NCBI GenBank assembly: GCA_910578555.1 | Contig: CAJTPS010000001.1 | Location: 248,001 to 312,000 of the forward strand | DNA: 64,000 nt | From: an uncultured Lachnospiraceae bacterium | GTDB lineage: Bacteria; Bacillota; Clostridia; Lachnospirales; Lachnospiraceae | Direction: 5' to 3' | Part shown: in pieces, positions 25,408-35,169 of the stretch | Numbering within the stretch: position 1 is the first letter of the stretch | Layout of the letters: each line of letters opens with the position of its first letter | Made by a program: the position numbers and the translations under genes | The notes under the pieces: model-generated | Database searches by the model: none | What the model was told of the DNA's origin: nothing | The model's input: only the letters and a program-made list of their open reading frames with translations

Positions 25408-26212
25408 GAAACGACTGCAACAATATGCGGCGGCATGTGAGAAGATTGTGCCGGAAAATAAGGAATCCAAAATTCGGGAACTTATGCAGACCGGCATAAC
25501 GTTTTCGCCGGTGGCGGATTTCGGGAAAACCGGCATAGTGCGCACCAGAGGAACGCTGTGGAATTTTATATGGGAGCAGATCGGATATCTGGGCAGGTAC
25601 TGCCTGATCTGGCAGGCAGTGTGGATCGGGGTTTTCTGGTATATGATGCGGCATGGGGCGCATTTTTTGTTCGGTGCAGGTAATGAAAATGCGGTTTTGG
25701 CTGCAATCTCGCTTTTACCGCCGCTTCTGGTACTGCTGACGGTCGAGGAGGTCACCAGAATATATCAGAGAAGTATGCTGGAGATTGAATATGCGACGAA
25801 GTATTCCCTGCGAAGTGCGGTGATGGTACGTATGCTTGTGCTGAGCGCGGCACATTCGTTTCTGCTGCTGGCCTGCATGATCTTTCTTCATGTGCGTGTA
25901 GAGTCTGACATGGGACAGCTTCTTGTGTACGGTTTTACGCCTATGGTCATTATGACGGCGGTAATGGTTAAACTGATGCAGCGCTGCCAGGGGGAACTGC
26001 TGCGGGGAATGACTGTGGGAGCATATTTGTCTGTGGCGGTATTTCTGATGATCGGAAGCAGGCAATATTTCGACTGGTATCAACCGGCTTATTTCAGGGC
26101 ATGGTGCATTGCATGTGCAGCCGGGATCGTTATGGCAGTCAGGCAGTTTATCTGCCTGAACGGAAAGCTGTTAAGCTGCGAAGTCATCATGCAGTGTTCG
26201 TCAGATTCTTAA
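25388..26212 (+). CDS. Polytopic membrane protein, possible regulator or transport partner
   Basis: The 274-residue protein begins with a soluble charged stretch (about 1-60) followed by about six transmembrane helices (first near 70-90, last near 235-252). Translation is coupled to the ECF sigma gene by a 20-base overlap, so it may serve as the anti-sigma factor although no zinc-finger motif is seen. It could equally be a subunit of the ABC system downstream (26312, 27105). I do not recognise the family. Confidence 0.65.
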   Translation: MGRREIEKRLQQYAAACEKIVPENKESKIRELMQTGITFSPVADFGKTGIVRTRGTLWNFIWEQIGYLGRYCLIWQAVWIGVFWYMMRHGAHFLFGAGNENAVLAAISLLPPLLVLLTVEEVTRIYQRSMLEIEYATKYSLRSAVMVRMLVLSAAHSFLLLACMIFLHVRVESDMGQLLVYGFTPMVIMTAVMVKLMQRCQGELLRGMTVGAYLSVAVFLMIGSRQYFDWYQPAYFRAWCIACAAGIVMAVRQFICLNGKLLSCEVIMQCSSDS

Positions 26213-26311
26213 GCATGCGGGTTCATGAGCCGGACAGTATACGAATTTTTCTTCGCGTGTTATCGCGGTAAACTGCTCTGACATGGAGATTATAATGAAA
26301 GGATAAAAGGG

Positions 26312-27052
26312 ATGGAACTGATATTAGACAGGGTAACGAAACAGTATAAGAACAAGATTGCGGTAGACCGTCTGAGTGCATCGCTGAAAGAAGGCGTATA
26401 TGGTCTGCTGGGCGCCAACGGTGCAGGGAAGACAACTTTGATGCGTATGATCTGCGGCATCGCACAGATCAGCAGCGGTGAGATTCGTCTGGACGGGGAG
26501 GACGTCGGCGCTATGGGAGGAAGGTATCGGGATCTGCTGGGGTATCTGCCGCAGGATTTCGGCTATTATCACAGATTTACCGCCATGGAATTTATGCTGT
26601 ATATCGCATTGCTGAAAGGACTGAACCGAAGCTATGCCGTAAGGCAGTGTAAGTTGCTGTTGCAGAAGGTGGGACTGGAAAGCGAGATGCGGCATAAGAT
26701 CAGGACCTTTTCGGGCGGTATGCGGCAGCGGCTGGGGATCGCGCAGGCGCTTCTTAACGATCCGAAGATTCTGATTCTGGACGAGCCGACGGCAGGTCTC
26801 GACCCGAAAGAGCGGGTGCGGTTCCGCGACATGATCGCGGAGCTTGGCAGGGAACGGATCGTTATTCTCTCCACACATATCGTGTCGGATGTGGAGGAAA
26901 TCGCGGACTGGATTTTCCTGATGAGACAGGGGCAGTTTATCGCGCAGGGAACACTGGAAGATTTGAAAGCGCATTACCTGGAAGTGGCAGGCGATGCGGA
27001 ACCGGAGAAATTCAATCTGGAGAAGCTGTATCTGTTCTATTTCAGCGAGTAA
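26312..27052 (+). CDS. ABC transporter ATP-binding protein
   Basis: The 246-residue ATPase is of the drug/antibiotic export type. Walker A is LGANGAGKTTLM near residue 38, the signature FSGGMRQRLGIAQ near 132, Walker B ILILDEPTAGLD near 152, and the H-switch STHIVSDVEE near 188. It is followed by a permease gene (27105), so the pair forms an exporter of unknown substrate. It starts about 100 nt after the membrane protein gene. Confidence 0.9.
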   Translation: MELILDRVTKQYKNKIAVDRLSASLKEGVYGLLGANGAGKTTLMRMICGIAQISSGEIRLDGEDVGAMGGRYRDLLGYLPQDFGYYHRFTAMEFMLYIALLKGLNRSYAVRQCKLLLQKVGLESEMRHKIRTFSGGMRQRLGIAQALLNDPKILILDEPTAGLDPKERVRFRDMIAELGRERIVILSTHIVSDVEEIADWIFLMRQGQFIAQGTLEDLKAHYLEVAGDAEPEKFNLEKLYLFYFSE

Positions 27053-27104
27053 TGACGCTCTGGAAGGGAGTAAAGATTGAAAAATAAGTCTGATGGAGGA
27101 AATT

Positions 27105-28310
27105 ATGATACGATATGAATGGAAGAAAATATTTGGGAGCAGGCTGAATGTGGCTACAATGCTGCTGGGGTATCTTTTGATCGGCATCTGTGTGTACAAC
27201 TATATTACGCAGGAGAGATTCTATGATGCCGCGACGGACAGCTATATAGAGGGAGTCGAAGCGTACCGGCTGGAACAGGAACTGGCGCAGTCGCAGACGG
27301 ATGTCATCACGGAAGCATATGTGACGGATCTGATCAGGGACATCCAGAGCAGCGGTATGGATCTTGAGAGTGACGACGCATATGTAGAGATCATCAGACC
27401 GCTGGGCGACATGTTCTATTTTGTGTCTAAGAATTATACGGATATGCGAAGTGAAAATACGGATATGGATGCGCTGGATAAGGTTGACGTGAGTGAAGGC
27501 GCGCATTTTTATGAGCACCGCATGGAGAAGATCACGGATTATCTTAATATGGATTTCTCATACGGCAACTATACGGAGGCGGAGAAAGCATACTGGATCG
27601 CGAAAGCCAGCCGGACGAACGTGCCGTTTCGCTGGGGCAGTAAGAGCGTGATGGATAAAGTGGGGGAATTATTGTTCGCGGTATTCTATCTGTGGTTTGT
27701 CGTTGCCATATGTGTAAGTTCTGTTTTTTCCTCGGAATATGAGTCCGGTGCGGCGTATCTGCTGCTTACGACGAAATACGGCAAGGACAGGTTAGTGCGG
27801 TCGAAAATCGGGGTTGCCGTACTCTTTACAGTGGGGTATCTGACGGGCGGAGTGCTGTTTGCGGTCGTGCCTGTTGCGCTGCTTCTGGGACTGCCGGGGG
27901 CGGATCTGCCGGTGCAGCTGTGGAATCCGGTGATACCGTACAATATCACCATCGGACAGCTTTGTCTGGGAATGTTCGGGCTGCTTTTGCTGATCGGGTC
28001 TGCAATTGCGCTGGTGCTTCTGTGCTGTTCCGCGGGTCTGCGCTCATCGCTGGCAACGCTGACGATCGGTGCGGCGGTTATCATTGCACCTGCCTTCTTC
28101 CCGATGAGTAAGAAGAGCGGTCTGTGGAACCATATCAATTATCTTTTTCCGGTCAGGGCGTTCAATCTCGAAGACGTCATGGGATCGTATGTGAGCTATG
28201 CGGCGGGGAATGTGGTGATTTCGTATACGGCAATGGTGGTGATCGTGTACATGGCGGTCAGTGCCGTATCGCTGTTGTGGATCAGACGGGCGTTTGTGAA
28301 GACAAGATAG
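27105..28310 (+). CDS. ABC transporter permease
   Basis: The 401-residue membrane protein has one N-terminal helix near residues 15-35, a large extracytoplasmic loop, and a membrane domain with about five helices from about 190 on (including the SSVFSSEYESGAAYLLLTT segment before the second block). This is the ABC-2 type layout of ATP-driven exporters. Start ATG 27105 has GGAGG 5 bases before it; an upstream ATG at 27093 overlaps the Shine-Dalgarno. It pairs with the ATPase at 26312. It ends about 30 nt before a convergent leftward gene. Confidence 0.85.
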   Translation: MIRYEWKKIFGSRLNVATMLLGYLLIGICVYNYITQERFYDAATDSYIEGVEAYRLEQELAQSQTDVITEAYVTDLIRDIQSSGMDLESDDAYVEIIRPLGDMFYFVSKNYTDMRSENTDMDALDKVDVSEGAHFYEHRMEKITDYLNMDFSYGNYTEAEKAYWIAKASRTNVPFRWGSKSVMDKVGELLFAVFYLWFVVAICVSSVFSSEYESGAAYLLLTTKYGKDRLVRSKIGVAVLFTVGYLTGGVLFAVVPVALLLGLPGADLPVQLWNPVIPYNITIGQLCLGMFGLLLLIGSAIALVLLCCSAGLRSSLATLTIGAAVIIAPAFFPMSKKSGLWNHINYLFPVRAFNLEDVMGSYVSYAAGNVVISYTAMVVIVYMAVSAVSLLWIRRAFVKTR

Positions 28311-28341
28311 GCTGGCGACGGCACCGACGTGAAAGGGCAGG

Positions 28342-30003
28342 TTAAACTGCTGGTTCCGTCACCGCCGTCATCAGATAACAGACCAGCTTCTTTTTCTCAT
28401 CCCTTGCAAAAGCGTTGCCGATGCAGAATAGAAGAACATGAAAAGCAAACCCCATACTCCACAGCAGTCCGTAAACCGGAAGCATACTCCCGAGCTTTAG
28501 GGATATTTCCTTGATCTTTATGACGACCGGACCGCCGATCAGCGGCGTGTGTGATACACCCAGCCTTGTAGCGCTGATCCCCTCTCCTTCCGCCACAGGA
28601 TAGAAAGAGTCCGGATACCAGTAGCCATAGGTCTGATTGATATAAGCCTGCAGGTAATCTCCCGGATATGTATAGCCCAACGAAGCCCACAGCTTCAGAT
28701 ATTCCCGTTTATGCTCCGCCAGATATGCAGGGTTTCCCGCGCGTACCAGTTCCTTCATATTATCCGCAAATGTCGGATTATACAAGTCCTTGATGTAGGT
28801 GGTATCGATCACCTGATCGATCAGCGCGCGCTGCTCTTCGGTCAGTTCCCTGTCATGACACAGAACCGCCGCGACCTGCTGGATTGGAATGGAAAGCGAT
28901 TCGACCAGATCCGGCGGTGTCACGTGCAGGGCGTTCATGACCGGATATTTGACGATAACTGCCGCAAACAGGATTCCTGCGACAGCAGGCCCCATGACTT
29001 TAGCCTGCTTCCGGTAAAAGAACAGCAGAAAAGGCACACAGAACAGAAAACCGTACCAGCCGTTAGAGCGCATAAGACAGATCATTATGCCGGCAAAAAT
29101 AAACATCGCCAACTCTTTCGGATGGATTTCCCGCATCATGCGGAGCATGGAGCAACTGAAAAGGAGCACCACTGCCGCGAAAGGAACGTCCTTCCAGACC
29201 GTGACGGAAAATACCGCGTGATAAGGTACCAGCGCATAGAACAGAGTGATGCCGATCTGGATTCCCTGCCGGATATGGAACAGGTCCAGAGTCTTAATGA
29301 AATAATAAACGCTGAATGCAAGAAAGCACATCTGGAAAAAGGTATAGAAGGAAACCGCCGCCACCATATCAGAAGTGACCGCATATCCGATGTGATATAG
29401 CAGCGAGAAAAGCATTGTATGTACAAACGGGTGATGGTTGCTGTATCCGATCAGTCCCAGAACCTGTTCAAACTGATTGATGCTGTCCGGTGTCATGATC
29501 CCCGGATACTGATACAGGAAATAAGGCAGCCAGCAGAACACACATCCCAGGAAACAGTACAGGGGCATCCGCTTGATTCCGCGTCTCCCTTCCTGCCGGT
29601 ACAGCAGTCTCTTCAAAACATCTTTATCTCCGCTGTAGGAAAACAGAAATAGAAGCAGTTTATAGTAGCAGACACAGAATCCTGTAAAAACGGCGGTCAA
29701 TACAATCGCTTGAAAGGACCTGTTCATCAGTGTCCCAATGTAATGCGGATAATCCACCAGCATGTAGAAGAGGGTGAACAGAACGGCCAGTACCGCAGCC
29801 GTCCACCGCACTCTTTTTTCGTATGCGAAGTGTTTTACGGAAAGCCGGATACTGATATTGCGGTAAAGAAAAAAGGCAAGCAGAAAGAAAACACCTCCTA
29901 AAATATTACCGGGTTCCATTCTGCCGGCTTTCATAAAAGCCCATGCGGTGAAAAAGCTTTCGACGATATTAATAATGATAAGTCTGTTTACTGCTGTCTT
30001 CAT
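28342..30003 (-). CDS. Polytopic membrane protein, GT-C-like (DUF6020-type)
   Basis: The 553-residue protein has about twelve transmembrane helices. The periplasmic loop YPGIMTPDSINQFEQVLG, near residue 170, resembles the acidic loop of GT-C lipid-linked-sugar transferases, and the C-terminal 150 residues are mostly extracytoplasmic. A DUF6020-type assignment is my best reading, and the substrate is unknown. The start ATG has AGGAG 6 bases upstream. It is convergent with the ABC permease gene. Confidence 0.7.
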   Translation of the reverse strand: MKTAVNRLIIINIVESFFTAWAFMKAGRMEPGNILGGVFFLLAFFLYRNISIRLSVKHFAYEKRVRWTAAVLAVLFTLFYMLVDYPHYIGTLMNRSFQAIVLTAVFTGFCVCYYKLLLFLFSYSGDKDVLKRLLYRQEGRRGIKRMPLYCFLGCVFCWLPYFLYQYPGIMTPDSINQFEQVLGLIGYSNHHPFVHTMLFSLLYHIGYAVTSDMVAAVSFYTFFQMCFLAFSVYYFIKTLDLFHIRQGIQIGITLFYALVPYHAVFSVTVWKDVPFAAVVLLFSCSMLRMMREIHPKELAMFIFAGIMICLMRSNGWYGFLFCVPFLLFFYRKQAKVMGPAVAGILFAAVIVKYPVMNALHVTPPDLVESLSIPIQQVAAVLCHDRELTEEQRALIDQVIDTTYIKDLYNPTFADNMKELVRAGNPAYLAEHKREYLKLWASLGYTYPGDYLQAYINQTYGYWYPDSFYPVAEGEGISATRLGVSHTPLIGGPVVIKIKEISLKLGSMLPVYGLLWSMGFAFHVLLFCIGNAFARDEKKKLVCYLMTAVTEPAV

Positions 30004-30172
30004 GTGAGGCTCCTATATACAGATTCTAATCTATGATATCGGATTGCTGAAAAGTTGTCAATGAAAGGGCGAACACTTCACAAAACCCGGAAGCCGCCGG
30101 TTCCGTAGACAGGCTGTTGCGGCATAAGCTGCTTTGTGCTATAACGGAAAGTAAGAAAGAGGGGAGATACCA

Positions 30173-31447
30173 ATGATATTTGATAACATTGTAAAGCGGG
30201 AGAACAGAAGAAGTACATATGCTTTATTACTGTTCACTGCGGGACTGCTTACGGCGTGCGGGACACAGCAGGCGGAAACAGAGCAGGAGCAGACTGTACA
30301 GGCGGAAGGAAACGGGGCGGATTTGCCGCAGCCGGTTTCAGGAGGCAGCGAATATGAACAGGTCATCGATGACGGGGATCTGACTGCCAATGGCAGTGAA
30401 GAGGAGGCGGAGCCTGCAGGCAGTGCGGGAAGTACGCCAGAGCATCAGCAGGCAGATGAATTGCTAAACCGGTTTGGCGAGAACTGTATCAGCGAGCAGA
30501 CATTCGAGGTGGAACTGAGTGAGTATGACGGCAAAGTGTGGTTTGTGCCTTATGCGCCCGGCGGAGAGGGGCAGGAACTTGAACTGCAGATTGTCCAGGA
30601 GGGCGAAATGCTCACAGATCTTTATCCATATGTTCCGGAAAGTCTGGAAGGGCAGCCTTTTACCAGCCTCGATGCCGTATCCTTTTTTGACGTGAATTAT
30701 GACGGCTGTACGGACATTGTGTTGATCGAAACATACGGGAGTACCAGTTTTGTGGCGATTTATTATGGGTTTGACGCTGCGACGGAAGGATATGGAAGGA
30801 TGTTTTATTCTCAGGCATCCTTATCTGAGGCGATAACGGAACGGATAAATCCGTTGACAATCGGAGAACTGAGAAACTGGCTGAGTGAAAAGAAGAACGG
30901 CGAATTTGCAAATTATAAAGAAGCCTATACGTCGGTGCTCAGGCTGTGTGAGTTATCATACGAACCGGAACTGACTTGCGATTTGATTTATTTAGATGAA
31001 GATGATATTCCGGAGTTGGTGGTCGCGGATAACGGATTCTGGGTCAGCCTGTATACTTATCATGACGGAATGGTTCATATGCTCATGGAACAATGGGGAT
31101 ACGGCGTTATGGGAAATGCAGGATACGAGTATATTCCCGGAGGAAACAGAGTGAGGAATTATAACAGTGACTACGCGGGTGCGATTCGTTATAGCACCTA
31201 TATGTCGATGAACGATCAATATTCACTTAAGACTGTTACGGAGGCTGTGACTTATAATTTTGACGATGCCAATGGGGACGGATATCCGGATGCCGATGAA
31301 GAGGATTCTATTGGATATTACAGTGTAAGCTATGTAGATGGGGTGGAGATTACGAATGAGCAGTATGCTGCTTATGATGCAGGCGGATATGAATTTATCG
31401 CCGGAAAGATGAGTATGGAAGAAATGCTGCGGGCGCTAACGGAGTAG
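30173..31447 (+). CDS. Lipoprotein with FG-GAP-like and EF-hand-like motifs
   Basis: The 424-residue protein has a lipoprotein signal (LLTAC, lipidated C29), then an acidic linker. The mid-region contains FFDVNYDGCTDIVLIE and the C-terminal third DDANGDGYPDADEED, calcium-loop-like repeats of the FG-GAP/EF-hand kind. A surface-exposed calcium-binding role is possible. No catalytic motif was seen. Neighbours give no clear context: a membrane protein gene diverges upstream and a phosphoribosyltransferase-like gene follows. Confidence 0.8.
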   Translation: MIFDNIVKRENRRSTYALLLFTAGLLTACGTQQAETEQEQTVQAEGNGADLPQPVSGGSEYEQVIDDGDLTANGSEEEAEPAGSAGSTPEHQQADELLNRFGENCISEQTFEVELSEYDGKVWFVPYAPGGEGQELELQIVQEGEMLTDLYPYVPESLEGQPFTSLDAVSFFDVNYDGCTDIVLIETYGSTSFVAIYYGFDAATEGYGRMFYSQASLSEAITERINPLTIGELRNWLSEKKNGEFANYKEAYTSVLRLCELSYEPELTCDLIYLDEDDIPELVVADNGFWVSLYTYHDGMVHMLMEQWGYGVMGNAGYEYIPGGNRVRNYNSDYAGAIRYSTYMSMNDQYSLKTVTEAVTYNFDDANGDGYPDADEEDSIGYYSVSYVDGVEITNEQYAAYDAGGYEFIAGKMSMEEMLRALTE

Positions 31448-31527
31448 CCAAAGCGTACAGCCTGGCGACTTATGAATGGCATGGCTGAACTGTTACCGGG
31501 AGACAGTCCGGAGCATCGGTTAATCAC

Positions 31528-31556
31528 TTGATTTAAGCGGTTGCTGGCGGTATAAT
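31528..31556 (+). promoter_or_regulatory. Sigma-A promoter of the phosphoribosyltransferase-like gene
   Basis: TTGATT (31528-31533), 17-base spacer, perfect TATAAT (31551-31556), 74 nt before the start codon. Confidence 0.7.
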
Positions 31557-31629
31557 AGATTTATTCATATCGAAGTTACAAAAATGATTTTGAAGCTGAC
31601 ATAACGTGTCACAAGAAGGAGGTATGCAC

Positions 31630-32271
31630 ATGCAGGAAATGATTAAGATTAGTTCTAAGGCTCACCCTAACATTGAATTGAAAGCAATCCCCGGACATTT
31701 TGTAACACCAAGTTCCCACATCAATTACTTTTTGGATATGACGACCTTAAAGACGCGGTTGAGCGAGGCATCCCTGACGGCGAGAGAGCTGGGCAGACAG
31801 ATTCTGGCATCGATGATAGTAGATACGATCGTGTGCATAGACGGCTGTGAGATAATCGGGGCATTTCTGGCGGAAGAACTGACGAGAGCCGGCATTTATT
31901 CCAGGAATGCGCACCAGACCATTTATATCATTACACCGGAATATTCTCCGACAGGACAGATGTTATTCAGAGATAATTATCTGCCGATGGTTAAAGATAA
32001 GAATGTGCTGGTTCTTCTGGCAAGCGCGACAACGGGTAAGACCGTCACGAAGACGATCCAGACGCTCACGTATTACGGTGCAACCATCAGCGGGATCAGT
32101 GCAGTGTTCAGTGCGGCGAACAGCGTTATGGGGATTCCCGTCAATGCATTGTTTACCACGGCAGATATTCCGGACTACAAGACATTTAAACCGGACGGAT
32201 GTGCTATGTGTAAAGAACAGAAACCGATTGATGCATTTGCCAATGCGTTCGGATATTCCAGGATCGGCTGA
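31630..32271 (+). CDS. Phosphoribosyltransferase-like protein (OPRT-related)
   Basis: The 213-residue protein has the type I phosphoribosyltransferase fold, with the segment NVLVLLASATTGKTVTKTI in the place of the PRPP-binding motif. The loop ATTGKT is kept, but the two acidic residues normally preceding it (VVDDVITTG) are replaced by Ala-Ser. The C-terminus has a CAMC motif. Catalysis is therefore doubtful, and the protein may be a sensor or regulator. The ATG at 31630 follows AAGGAGG by 7 bases; the ATG at 31624 is too close. A terminator follows at 32310. Confidence 0.75.
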   Translation: MQEMIKISSKAHPNIELKAIPGHFVTPSSHINYFLDMTTLKTRLSEASLTARELGRQILASMIVDTIVCIDGCEIIGAFLAEELTRAGIYSRNAHQTIYIITPEYSPTGQMLFRDNYLPMVKDKNVLVLLASATTGKTVTKTIQTLTYYGATISGISAVFSAANSVMGIPVNALFTTADIPDYKTFKPDGCAMCKEQKPIDAFANAFGYSRIG

Positions 32272-32309
32272 CGGCTTTCCGGATGGAAAGATAAATGAAC
32301 ATACAAAGG

Positions 32310-32347
32310 CAGCGCATGAATGTGAATTGCATTCATGCGCTGTTTTT
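32310..32347 (+). terminator. Intrinsic terminator after the phosphoribosyltransferase-like gene
   Basis: CAGCGCATGAATG (32310-32322) pairs perfectly with CATTCATGCGCTG (32330-32342), 13 bp with a 7-nt loop, followed by five Ts. Confidence 0.9.
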
Positions 32348-32432
32348 ATGGTATAGGAAATTTCTACGCTTATTCGAGTTCGCGAAGCGAATCTCGCAAA
32401 GTTATTTGCGGAGCAAATTACTTTTTTTATGT
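32347..32432 (+). repeat. Dispersed GAA-hairpin element, copy C
   Basis: TATGGTATAGGAAATT starts in the T-run of the terminator. Hairpin 1 is TTCGC-GAA-GCGAA; hairpin 2 (ATTTGC-GGA-GCAAAT) is followed by seven Ts. It is the best single copy and lies between the convergent phosphoribosyltransferase-like and GH31 genes. Confidence 0.75.
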
Positions 32433-32445
32433 GAAGGACTGTGTG

Positions 32446-34791
32446 TTACAATGTTACAACCACCGTCTCGGCATTCGGTGTCAGTACGGTATCCTTTCCG
32501 GCAATCTCCATAGAAGCGCCGTCCGCGGATTTTGCCTGTATGCCTACAAGCTTTACGGTGTACGGCTTCCCGGAGATATGCTCAGCCTGCATCGTGATCC
32601 TTGCACCGGATTTAACAACAGAGACATGTAACTCCGCATCCTGTGCCATGCCGTAGACGGTCGTCTGCGCCTCGACGTCGTCCGAAAGAGCATACACACG
32701 AAGTTCTACGCCGCTGGCGTAATCATAATCCGGCCTCTCATCACATGCGCCGACTGCTATGATGGAATTAGCACGTGCCATCAGCGGCAGGTGCAGATAG
32801 TCATATTCTTTCTCAATCCATGTGCCGCCCTCTACGGTTTCTCCGGTGAAGAAGTCCGTCCATGTGCCTTTCGGCAGATAGAAGGAGCCGATGCTTTCCT
32901 CGTTGAAGACGGGAGCGACCAGCAGGTTATCACCCAGCATATACTGTTTATCCAGATAGCTGCAGTTCTTATCTTCCGTATATTCCAGCACCATACTCCG
33001 CATGGTCGGCACGCCGGAGCGGGAGGTGTCAATGGACGTCTTATACAGGTACGGCATAAGCTTTGCTTTCAAACGGGTGAAGGTTCTGACAACATCAACC
33101 GCTTCCTCATCATACAGCCACGGCACGCGGTAGGAACTGCTTCCGTGCAGACGGCTGTGGGAGGACAGAAGACCGAACGCAACCCAGCGCTTATATACGT
33201 CCGCAGTAGAAGTGTGCTCGAATCCGCCGATATCGTGCGCCCAGAAGCCGAATCCGGACATGAGCAGTGACAGACCGCCGCGCAGGCTCTCTTCCATAGA
33301 CTCATAGTCGGACCAGCAGTCGCCGCCCCAGTGTACGGGGAACTTCTGACCGCCTACCGTTGCGGAGCGGGCAAACAGCACAGCCTCGCCTTTGCCTCGC
33401 TTTTCCTCCAGAAGATCAAATACCGTTTTATTATATAGATAGGTGTAGAAGTTATGCATCTTCTTCGGATCGGAACCGTCATGGTAGACGCAGTTGACGG
33501 GGATTCTCTCGCCGAAATCTGTCTTGAAGCAGTCAACGCCCATATTGAGCAGACCAGCCAGCTTATCCTGATACCATTTGCAGGCATCCGGGTTGGTGAA
33601 GTCTACCAGAGCCATGCCCGGCTGCCACATATCCCACTGCCACACATCGCCGTTTTGCCGTTTGACGAAGTAACCTTTCTCCATGCCTTCGGCAAAAAGA
33701 ACAGATTCCTGACCGATATAGGGGTTGATCCATACGCAGATATGCAAGCCCTTTGCCTTGATTCTGGAAAGCATTCCGGCAGGATCGGGGAATACTTTCT
33801 CATCCCACACAAAGTCGGTCCAGTGGAAGCCTTTCATCCAGAAACAGTCGAAGTGGAAGGTGCGGAGCGGAATACCGCGGTCTAACATACCGTCGATGAA
33901 ACTCATAACCGTATCTTCGTCGTAACTGGTCGTAAAAGAGGTAGACAGCCATAAGCCGAATGTCCAGGGCGCAGGCAGCGCAGGTTTGCCGGACAGATCG
34001 GTGTAGCGTGTCAGCACATCTTTCATGGCAGGACCGTTAAAGAAGAAATAATCCAGACTTCCGCCTTCTACGCAGAAGGAAGTCCTGGTCACATTTTCCG
34101 TGCCGAACTCAAAGGAGACACGCTCCGGATGGTTGACCAGAACGCCGTAACCTTTGTCGGACAGGAAGAAAGGAATGTTCTTATATGCCTGCTCGGTGCT
34201 TGTGCCGCCGTCTTCATTGTATATTTCCACAGTCTGTCCGTTTTTGACAAAGGGGGTAAAGCGTTCGCCCGTACCGTAGAGATGTTCACCGACGCCGATG
34301 CTAAGCTGTTCACGCATGTAGGTGTTTTCAAGATCGCCGTTTACTTCATAATAGTCGCCTTTATAATCCGTCTTCATCAGGGCAAGATCATTCCGGCTGC
34401 TCTTCGTGAGCGCTTTGCCGTCTCTCATGTATGTCATGGACCAGGGGTTTTTGGTGATCACGAGTGACAGGCTTCCGCTTATGACTGTGAGTGTGTCATC
34501 TGTATCTTCGACCTGCAGAGTCTGCGGATGATCCAGATTCAGTTCAAACGCGGGTGTCTTCTGTACCGTTCCCATGTGATGACAGGTCTGTACCCGAAGG
34601 ACGTCGGACATGGGAGAGGTAATGCGGATGGTGAGGTTGATCCCGCCGAGGGTGTCTCCGCGTCCGCGTATCGGATGCGTCGGTGCGCACAGCGTCACTT
34701 CGGTGTCTTTGACGGTTGTGTAGTAGACTTCGTTCGGAGAGAAGCATGCGCATCTTTCCTTGAATAACCAGCAGCCATTGTTGAATTTCAT
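32446..34791 (-). CDS. yicI: GH31 alpha-xylosidase (YicI type)
   Basis: The 781-residue enzyme has the GH31 motifs: nucleophile D425 in CFKTDFGERIP and acid/base D491 in GGDCWSDYESM. Both lie nine residues after their counterparts D416 and D482 in E. coli YicI, supporting alpha-xylosidase over alpha-glucosidase. The enzyme removes alpha-1,6-linked xylose from the non-reducing end of xyloglucan oligosaccharides in the cytoplasm; no signal peptide is present. The start ATG follows AAGGAGG by 8 bases. It is divergent from the YesM-type sensor kinase gene, with 378 bp between them. Confidence 0.9.
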   Translation of the reverse strand: MKFNNGCWLFKERCACFSPNEVYYTTVKDTEVTLCAPTHPIRGRGDTLGGINLTIRITSPMSDVLRVQTCHHMGTVQKTPAFELNLDHPQTLQVEDTDDTLTVISGSLSLVITKNPWSMTYMRDGKALTKSSRNDLALMKTDYKGDYYEVNGDLENTYMREQLSIGVGEHLYGTGERFTPFVKNGQTVEIYNEDGGTSTEQAYKNIPFFLSDKGYGVLVNHPERVSFEFGTENVTRTSFCVEGGSLDYFFFNGPAMKDVLTRYTDLSGKPALPAPWTFGLWLSTSFTTSYDEDTVMSFIDGMLDRGIPLRTFHFDCFWMKGFHWTDFVWDEKVFPDPAGMLSRIKAKGLHICVWINPYIGQESVLFAEGMEKGYFVKRQNGDVWQWDMWQPGMALVDFTNPDACKWYQDKLAGLLNMGVDCFKTDFGERIPVNCVYHDGSDPKKMHNFYTYLYNKTVFDLLEEKRGKGEAVLFARSATVGGQKFPVHWGGDCWSDYESMEESLRGGLSLLMSGFGFWAHDIGGFEHTSTADVYKRWVAFGLLSSHSRLHGSSSYRVPWLYDEEAVDVVRTFTRLKAKLMPYLYKTSIDTSRSGVPTMRSMVLEYTEDKNCSYLDKQYMLGDNLLVAPVFNEESIGSFYLPKGTWTDFFTGETVEGGTWIEKEYDYLHLPLMARANSIIAVGACDERPDYDYASGVELRVYALSDDVEAQTTVYGMAQDAELHVSVVKSGARITMQAEHISGKPYTVKLVGIQAKSADGASMEIAGKDTVLTPNAETVVVTL

Positions 34792-35169
34792 AATAAAATC
34801 CTCCTTAAATTGTATTTAGTTTGATAAAATCTTATGGTTCATGTCCTGCTCTGTTGCCGTTCACACTGGTATCATCCTTGCAATTACTTTTTATATGCTT
34901 TTGGTGTGGACAGATGCAATTCTTATTTTTTCAATATATAAGAACAGAGCACAAAATAAAAGTGTAATTTTTTGATGTATAATACATCAAATTTTTGCTA
35001 TATATTGCAGGTCCGCCAACTGGTAAGATGGTATAACAGATCCGATAGCAGATGCAGGATCATCAAAAGGGTGTACAGGCGGTCGGAACCAGTGCTAAAA
35101 TAACGGTAAAGGTGTCATGTCAGGGAGAAACCGGCTTTTATAAACAAGAAGGAAAACAGTACGATATTT
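34792..35169. promoter_or_regulatory. Divergent regulatory region with 21-bp palindrome at 34971-34991
   Basis: The palindrome has perfect 10-base arms (TTTGATGTAT and ATACATCAAA) around a single A. It lies in the shared upstream region of the GH31 and sensor kinase genes, overlaps a TATAAT-like sequence, and is a strong operator candidate. The remaining sequence is AT-rich and holds no gene. Confidence 0.55.

Noticed and set aside
29136..29400. ORFs on the opposite strand of the DUF6020-type gene
   Set aside because: They are shadow frames of a strongly coding gene with clear transmembrane structure.
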